This document shows, piece after piece, positions 23,218 to 28,097 of a DNA stretch of 28,097 nt. The stretch's first letter is position 1. Every line of letters begins with the position of its first letter. The position numbers were made by a program, and so were the translations under genes. Origin of the DNA: Paramuribaculum sp. GTDB lineage: Bacteria > Bacteroidota > Bacteroidia > Bacteroidales > Muribaculaceae. Below the pieces are notes generated by a model, which did not search any database, was not told where the DNA came from, and saw nothing but the letters and a program-made list of their open reading frames with translations. The stretch lies in contig VSPV01000018.1 in assembly GCA_009775605.1 (NCBI GenBank), positions 1-28,097 of the forward strand, read 5' to 3'.

Positions 23218-25425
23218 ATGAAAAAGATTTTGCTTCTATTATCGAGCGTGGCCCTGGCGGGAATGCTGGCTTCATGCTCCGGCTCCAAAGCGGCCGAAAC
23301 AGAAACAGACTATACCCAGTATGTGAATCCGTTTGTGGGAGCGGCTGCCACCGGCCACACGTTCCCCGGCGCCACACGGCCGTTCGGCATGGTGCAGACA
23401 AGCCCCGTGACCGGAGCAGTGGGCTGGCAGTATTGCTCGGAATACACCGATACTGATTCCCTGATCTGGGGTTTCTCGCAGACTCACCTCAACGGCACAG
23501 GCTGTATGGACCTCGGCGACATTCTGATAATGCCTCTCACCGGCGACCGCGTGCGCGACTGGGACGGCTACCGCAGCACATTCGATAAGTCGACCGAAAC
23601 GGCGACCCCCGGCTATTACGCCGTGGATCTCACCGGCGCAGGCGTGAAGGCCGAGCTAACCGCAACTTCACGCGTGGCGCTTCACCGTTATACCTTCAAC
23701 AAGGCCGACTCAGCTTCCGTGCTCATCGACCTCCAGCATGGCCCGGCATGGAACGAAAAACAGTACCATTCGCACGTGACGGCATGTGAGGCCATATGGG
23801 AGAACGATTCAACCCTCACCGGCCACGTGACCAACAGCGTGTGGGTGAAGCAGGATTATTTCTTCGTGATCACTTTCAACCGTCCTGTAATCAAGACCAC
23901 CGATCTTCCTATGGGCGAGACCGAGAAGGGCAAACGCATCATAGCCACCTTCGACCTCAACCCCGGCGAGCAACTGATGGCCAAGATAGCCCTTTCGACC
24001 ACAGGCGTGGACGGAGCCAAGCGTAATCTTGCCACCGAGCTTGCATCGTGGGATTTCGAGGGTGTTCGTGCCGATGCCAAGCGCGAATGGAACGACTATC
24101 TCCGCCGCATAGAAGTGACCGGAACCGACGAGCAGAAGAAAAACTTCTATACCGGTTTCTATCACGCTCTCATCCAGCCCAACCGCATCTCCGATGTTGA
24201 CGGCATGTACCGCAACGCCAACGACTCCATTGTGAAGGCTTCGGGCGAGGGCTTCTATTCGACTTTCTCGCTGTGGGACACCTACCGTGCAGCCCATCCG
24301 TTCTATACCGTGATTGTTCCCGAACGCGTTGACGATTTCGTCAGCTCGCTCGTTGACCATGCCGATGCGCAGGGATTCATTCCCATCTGGGCGCTATGGG
24401 GCAAGGACAACTATTGCATGGTGGCTAATCACGGTGTTTCGGTAATTGCCGAGGCTTACCGAAAGGGCTTCCGCGGGTTCGACGCCGAAAGAGCGTTTGA
24501 AGCCGTGAAGCGCACCCAGACCGTGTCGCATCCTCTTAAATCAGACTGGGAAACCTATCTGAAATACGGCTATTTCCCCTCCGACCTCATCAGGGCCGAA
24601 TCAGTGTCATCGACTCTCGAATCGGTTTACGACGACTATGCCGCTGCCGACATGGCACGCCGCATGGGCAAGGAAGAAGATGCTGCCTATTTCGGCAAAC
24701 GCGCCGACTACTACAAGAACCTCTTCGACACGCAGACGCAGTTCATGCGTCCGCGCATGAGTGACGGCAGCTGGAAATCGCCCTTCAATCCCAGCCTTGT
24801 GGGTCACTCCGAGAGCGTGGGCGGCGACTACACCGAGGGCAACGCATGGCAGTATACCTGGCATGTGCAGCACGACGTTCCCGGCCTGATCGCCCTTTTC
24901 GGAGGCGAGGAAGCATTCACCAACAAACTTGATTCGCTCTTCACTCTCGAGCTTGTGACCACCCAGGCCGACGTTACCGGGCTGATAGGCCAGTACGCTC
25001 ACGGCAACGAGCCGAGCCACCACGTGACCTATCTCTATGCTCTCGCCGGCAAGCCGTGGCGCACCCAGGAGCTCGTTCGTGAGATTTTCGACACCCAGTA
25101 TCGTCCCGAGCCTGACGGCCTCTGCGGCAACGACGACTGCGGCCAGATGTCGGCATGGTATATGTTCTCGGCAATGGGATTCTACCCCGTCGACCCCGTG
25201 AGCGGCAACTATGTGTTCGGTGCTCCGCAGATGCCTGCTTTCACGCTGCATCTGAAAGACGGCAAGACCTTCGATATAAAGGCCGAGAATCTCTCGGCGG
25301 AGAACAAATACGTCGGCGAAATCCTGCTTAACGGCGAACCGTACACCAAGCCCTATATCACCCACGAGGATATCATGAAGGGCGGTAACCTCGTCTACAA
25401 AATGCAGTCCACCCCCGCAAAGTAA
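23218..25425 (+). CDS. GH92 family exo-alpha-mannosidase lipoprotein
   Basis: A 735-residue lipoprotein (MLASC, Cys20) whose mature part starts YTQYVNPFVGAAATGHTFPGATRPFGMVQTSP, the GH92 N-terminal signature. The catalytic domain carries WGFSQTHLNGTGCMDLGDILIMP, FYTGFYHALIQPNRISDVDGMYR, YSTFSLWDTYRAAHPFYTVIVPERVDDFV, WQYTWHVQHDVPGLIALFGG, GNEPSHHVTYLYALAGKPW and GNDDCGQMSAWYMFSAMGFYPVDP. GH92 enzymes are calcium-dependent inverting exo-acting alpha-mannosidases of N-glycan or mannan breakdown. The linkage preference (alpha-1,2 or other) cannot be read from sequence. It is probably outer-membrane anchored. I use ATG 23218, not the in-frame start at 23179, because MKKILLLL is the true signal start. 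It stands alone, without SusC/SusD or a regulator beside it. Confidence 0.94.
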   Translation: MKKILLLLSSVALAGMLASCSGSKAAETETDYTQYVNPFVGAAATGHTFPGATRPFGMVQTSPVTGAVGWQYCSEYTDTDSLIWGFSQTHLNGTGCMDLGDILIMPLTGDRVRDWDGYRSTFDKSTETATPGYYAVDLTGAGVKAELTATSRVALHRYTFNKADSASVLIDLQHGPAWNEKQYHSHVTACEAIWENDSTLTGHVTNSVWVKQDYFFVITFNRPVIKTTDLPMGETEKGKRIIATFDLNPGEQLMAKIALSTTGVDGAKRNLATELASWDFEGVRADAKREWNDYLRRIEVTGTDEQKKNFYTGFYHALIQPNRISDVDGMYRNANDSIVKASGEGFYSTFSLWDTYRAAHPFYTVIVPERVDDFVSSLVDHADAQGFIPIWALWGKDNYCMVANHGVSVIAEAYRKGFRGFDAERAFEAVKRTQTVSHPLKSDWETYLKYGYFPSDLIRAESVSSTLESVYDDYAAADMARRMGKEEDAAYFGKRADYYKNLFDTQTQFMRPRMSDGSWKSPFNPSLVGHSESVGGDYTEGNAWQYTWHVQHDVPGLIALFGGEEAFTNKLDSLFTLELVTTQADVTGLIGQYAHGNEPSHHVTYLYALAGKPWRTQELVREIFDTQYRPEPDGLCGNDDCGQMSAWYMFSAMGFYPVDPVSGNYVFGAPQMPAFTLHLKDGKTFDIKAENLSAENKYVGEILLNGEPYTKPYITHEDIMKGGNLVYKMQSTPAK

Positions 25426-25450
25426 AATCAGCGGCAGTCACATAATAACA

Positions 25451-25495
25451 AGAAAAGCCGGTGTGTCAAGGGTTTCCTGATACACCGGCTTTTCT
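25451..25495. terminator. Bidirectional terminator after GH92 gene
   Basis: An 18-bp stem (25451-25468 with 25478-25495, one G-T position) with a 9-nt loop has A-rich and T-rich ends, so it can act on both strands. It is 25 nt past the GH92 stop. Confidence 0.85.
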
Positions 25496-25611
25496 TATTG
25501 ACCATCTGCTATGAGATGAGAATTAAATTCTCGATATTACGGATATTACGGTGAATCCTCACAGCAGTTGCTCACCACAAAGCAAGCTGGATACAAAAGA
25601 GCACAAAGAGA

Positions 25612-25651
25612 CCGCCGCAGCCTGAGGGGAAAACCTCGGAGGCTGCGGCGG
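25612..25651 (-). terminator. groEL terminator
   Basis: CCGCCGCAGCCT and AGGCTGCGGCGG form a 12-bp GC-rich stem, with an inner GAGG/CCTC extension. On the minus strand it is followed by a loose T-rich run (TCTCTTTGTGCTCTTTT). It lies 38 nt past the groEL stop. Confidence 0.75.
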
Positions 25652-25689
25652 CAGTATAATCAATATTCTGGAAGAAGCTCAGGCGCGGT

Positions 25690-27327
<1,638 letters not shown>

Positions 27328-27385
27328 GATGTTGTTTGTTTTCAGATGAAAGTTATTGGGAAATAAACTGAAAAATGCGGGAGGC

Positions 27386-27658
27386 TCAACCTATTACGGC
27401 GAGAACGTCGCTCTGGCGCATGATGAGGTATTTTTCGCCTTCGAACTCCACTTCGGTTCCGGCGTATTTGCCGAAAATCACGGTGTCGCCCTGTTTCAGG
27501 ACCATTTCTTCGTCCTTGGTGCCGTTTCCGGCGGCTACTACTGTGCCTTTGAGGGGTTTCTCTTTAGCTGAATCAGGAATGATAATGCCGGTGGCGGTGA
27601 CTTCCTCTGCAGGGGTGGGAAGAATGAGCACTCGGTCGGCAAGCGGTTTGATGTTCAT
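27386..27658 (-). CDS. groES: Co-chaperonin GroES (10 kDa)
   Basis: A 90-residue lid of the GroEL chamber. It starts MNIKPLADRVLILPTPAEEVTATGIIIPDSAKEKPLKGTVVAAGNG, containing the mobile loop (TATGIIIPDSAKEKP) that binds GroEL, and has the core VLKQGDTVIFGKYAGTEVEFEGEKYLIMRQSDVLAVIG. The length is normal, slightly shorter than enterobacterial GroES. It is first in the operon; the 188-nt upstream gap holds unusual promoter-like elements, listed separately. Confidence 0.97.
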   Translation of the reverse strand: MNIKPLADRVLILPTPAEEVTATGIIIPDSAKEKPLKGTVVAAGNGTKDEEMVLKQGDTVIFGKYAGTEVEFEGEKYLIMRQSDVLAVIG

Positions 27659-27710
27659 GATTTTATATTTGGTTAAGAGTTATATGATTCATTGTTACGT
27701 GTGGTATTAC

Positions 27711-27726
27711 TGCATAATTCGTGCCA
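27711..27726 (-). promoter_or_regulatory. -24/-12 (sigma-54-like) element before groES
   Basis: The minus strand reads TGGCAC, 5 nt (GAATT), ATGCA. This matches the sigma-54 pattern TGGCAC-N5-TTGCA except for one base. The predicted start is around 27700, giving a leader of about 40 nt to groES. No TAnnTTTG -7 element is seen in this gap. Confidence 0.4.
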
Positions 27727-27749
27727 ACCGGTTATTTCTGCCACCGATA

Positions 27750-27762
27750 TGACAAAATGGCG
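27750..27762. promoter_or_regulatory. TGnCA-N3-TGGC site, groES-proximal
   Basis: TGACAAAATGGCG lies about 92 nt upstream of groES. It resembles the second site at 27825-27837 and forms part of an imperfect dyad. It may be a heat-shock regulator or enhancer-protein site; this is inferred only from repetition and position. Confidence 0.35.
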
Positions 27763-27823
27763 TGACATGCCTTGGCTATGCCGCACTTTAGAATAACAAT
27801 TAAATGAAGCGAAAGTTGGTAGC

Positions 27824-27838
27824 GTGTCATAATGGCAC
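27824..27838. promoter_or_regulatory. TGnCA-N3-TGGC site, groES-distal
   Basis: GTGTCATAATGGCAC is a 15-nt palindrome with one mismatched pair. It is located just after the acyltransferase stop and about 166 nt upstream of groES. It shares TGnCA-N3-TGGC with the site at 27750. Confidence 0.35.
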
Positions 27839-27846
27839 AGCCAGAG

Positions 27847-28097
27847 TCAGCGTGCCGGCTTCTGGTCGCCGGGGACGGGGAGCGACGACTGGATGGCGTC
27901 CCACGCTTCCTGCATTATGCGGGAGGTGTCGGTGTGGTCTTCACGGCCCGGCATTATGGGCTTGTGGATGGTAAGGGTTATGCGGCCCCAGTGAGGCAGC
28001 GTCTTGTTGCGGTGGAGCACACGGTAGGCACCGTCTATTGTCAGCGGCACCACAGGCAGATGGAATTCCTCGGCCAGAATGAAGGCGCCGCGTTTGA
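27847..28097 (-). CDS. 1-acyl-sn-glycerol-3-phosphate acyltransferase (PlsC-like), C-terminal part
   Basis: The gene runs off the window's right edge, so only the last 82 residues are present. The readable part begins KRGAFILAEEFHLPVVPLTIDGAYRVLHRNKTLPHWGRITLTIHKPI. This matches the C-terminal strand region of PlsC-family acyltransferases, which convert lysophosphatidic acid to phosphatidic acid at the inner membrane. The catalytic HX4D motif and the FPEG-type motif would lie upstream, outside the window. The assignment rests on the PVVPLTIDGAYRVL segment and downstream pattern, so it is likely but not certain. Confidence 0.7.
   Translation of the reverse strand, partial: KRGAFILAEEFHLPVVPLTIDGAYRVLHRNKTLPHWGRITLTIHKPIMPGREDHTDTSRIMQEAWDAIQSSLPVPGDQKPAR

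Noticed and set aside
17127..25487. Shared TGATACACC between the 17.2-kb repeat arms and the GH92 terminator stem
   Set aside because: Only nine bases match and the contexts differ; too short to claim a common origin.
27659..27846. CIRCE element controlling groESL
   Set aside because: No TTAGCACTC-N9-GAGTGCTAA or close variant on either strand.

Overview
The window looks like the chromosome of a Gram-negative gut-type Bacteroidales bacterium. The supporting signs are Bacteroidota-specific families (type IX secretion plug/DUF5103, DUF4493, PCMD-domain lipoproteins, DUF3109, GH92 mannosidase), promoter-like TAnnTTTG -7 elements, few Shine-Dalgarno sequences, and moderately high GC. A Muribaculaceae-like origin is my guess from style and GC; it is not proven here. 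Nearly all DNA is coding, and I see no prophage, CRISPR array or complete insertion sequence.

Layout. 1-7102 (+): dusB tRNA-dihydrouridine synthase, a DUF2807 periplasmic protein followed 6 nt later by a Wzx-type flippase, a short ssb with a start-proximal -7 element, an OPT-family transporter and a DinF-like MATE exporter. 7127-9677 (-): a tight operon ung > T9SS plug protein > DUF3109 Cys-rich protein. A tRNA-Arg(CCG) sits divergent to ung, and their promoters interleave. An intrinsic terminator follows the tRNA, then an AraJ-type MFS exporter (+).

11229-17090 (+) is the most unusual coding region. It is a four-gene cluster made of a large DUF4493/Fn3-like/PCMD lipoprotein, two paralogous outer-membrane beta-barrels sharing a F[VI]PKGQW motif, and a second Fn3-like/PCMD lipoprotein whose start overlaps the previous gene. 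It looks like a cell-surface assembly of unknown function. An 8-bp inverted repeat brackets a -7-like element in front of it.

17120-17270, between this cluster and convergent radC, is a compact composite repeat. A near-perfect 23-nt outer inverted repeat encloses two oppositely oriented 27-nt units with a fixed frame (TGTAGGG, 16-nt palindromic core, CCGC) and unrelated cores. I regard this as the strongest noncoding curiosity in the window.

18043-22593 (-): a tight operon uvrD/pcrA helicase > nspC (carboxynorspermidine decarboxylase) > family-2 glycosyltransferase > radC. A 624-bp AT-rich gap with several promoter-like elements precedes a GH92 exo-mannosidase lipoprotein (+), which ends in a strong bidirectional terminator. 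The window closes with groES-groEL (-), preceded by a -24/-12 (sigma-54-like) element and two TGnCA-N3-TGGC sites, and the C-terminal part of a PlsC-type acyltransferase.
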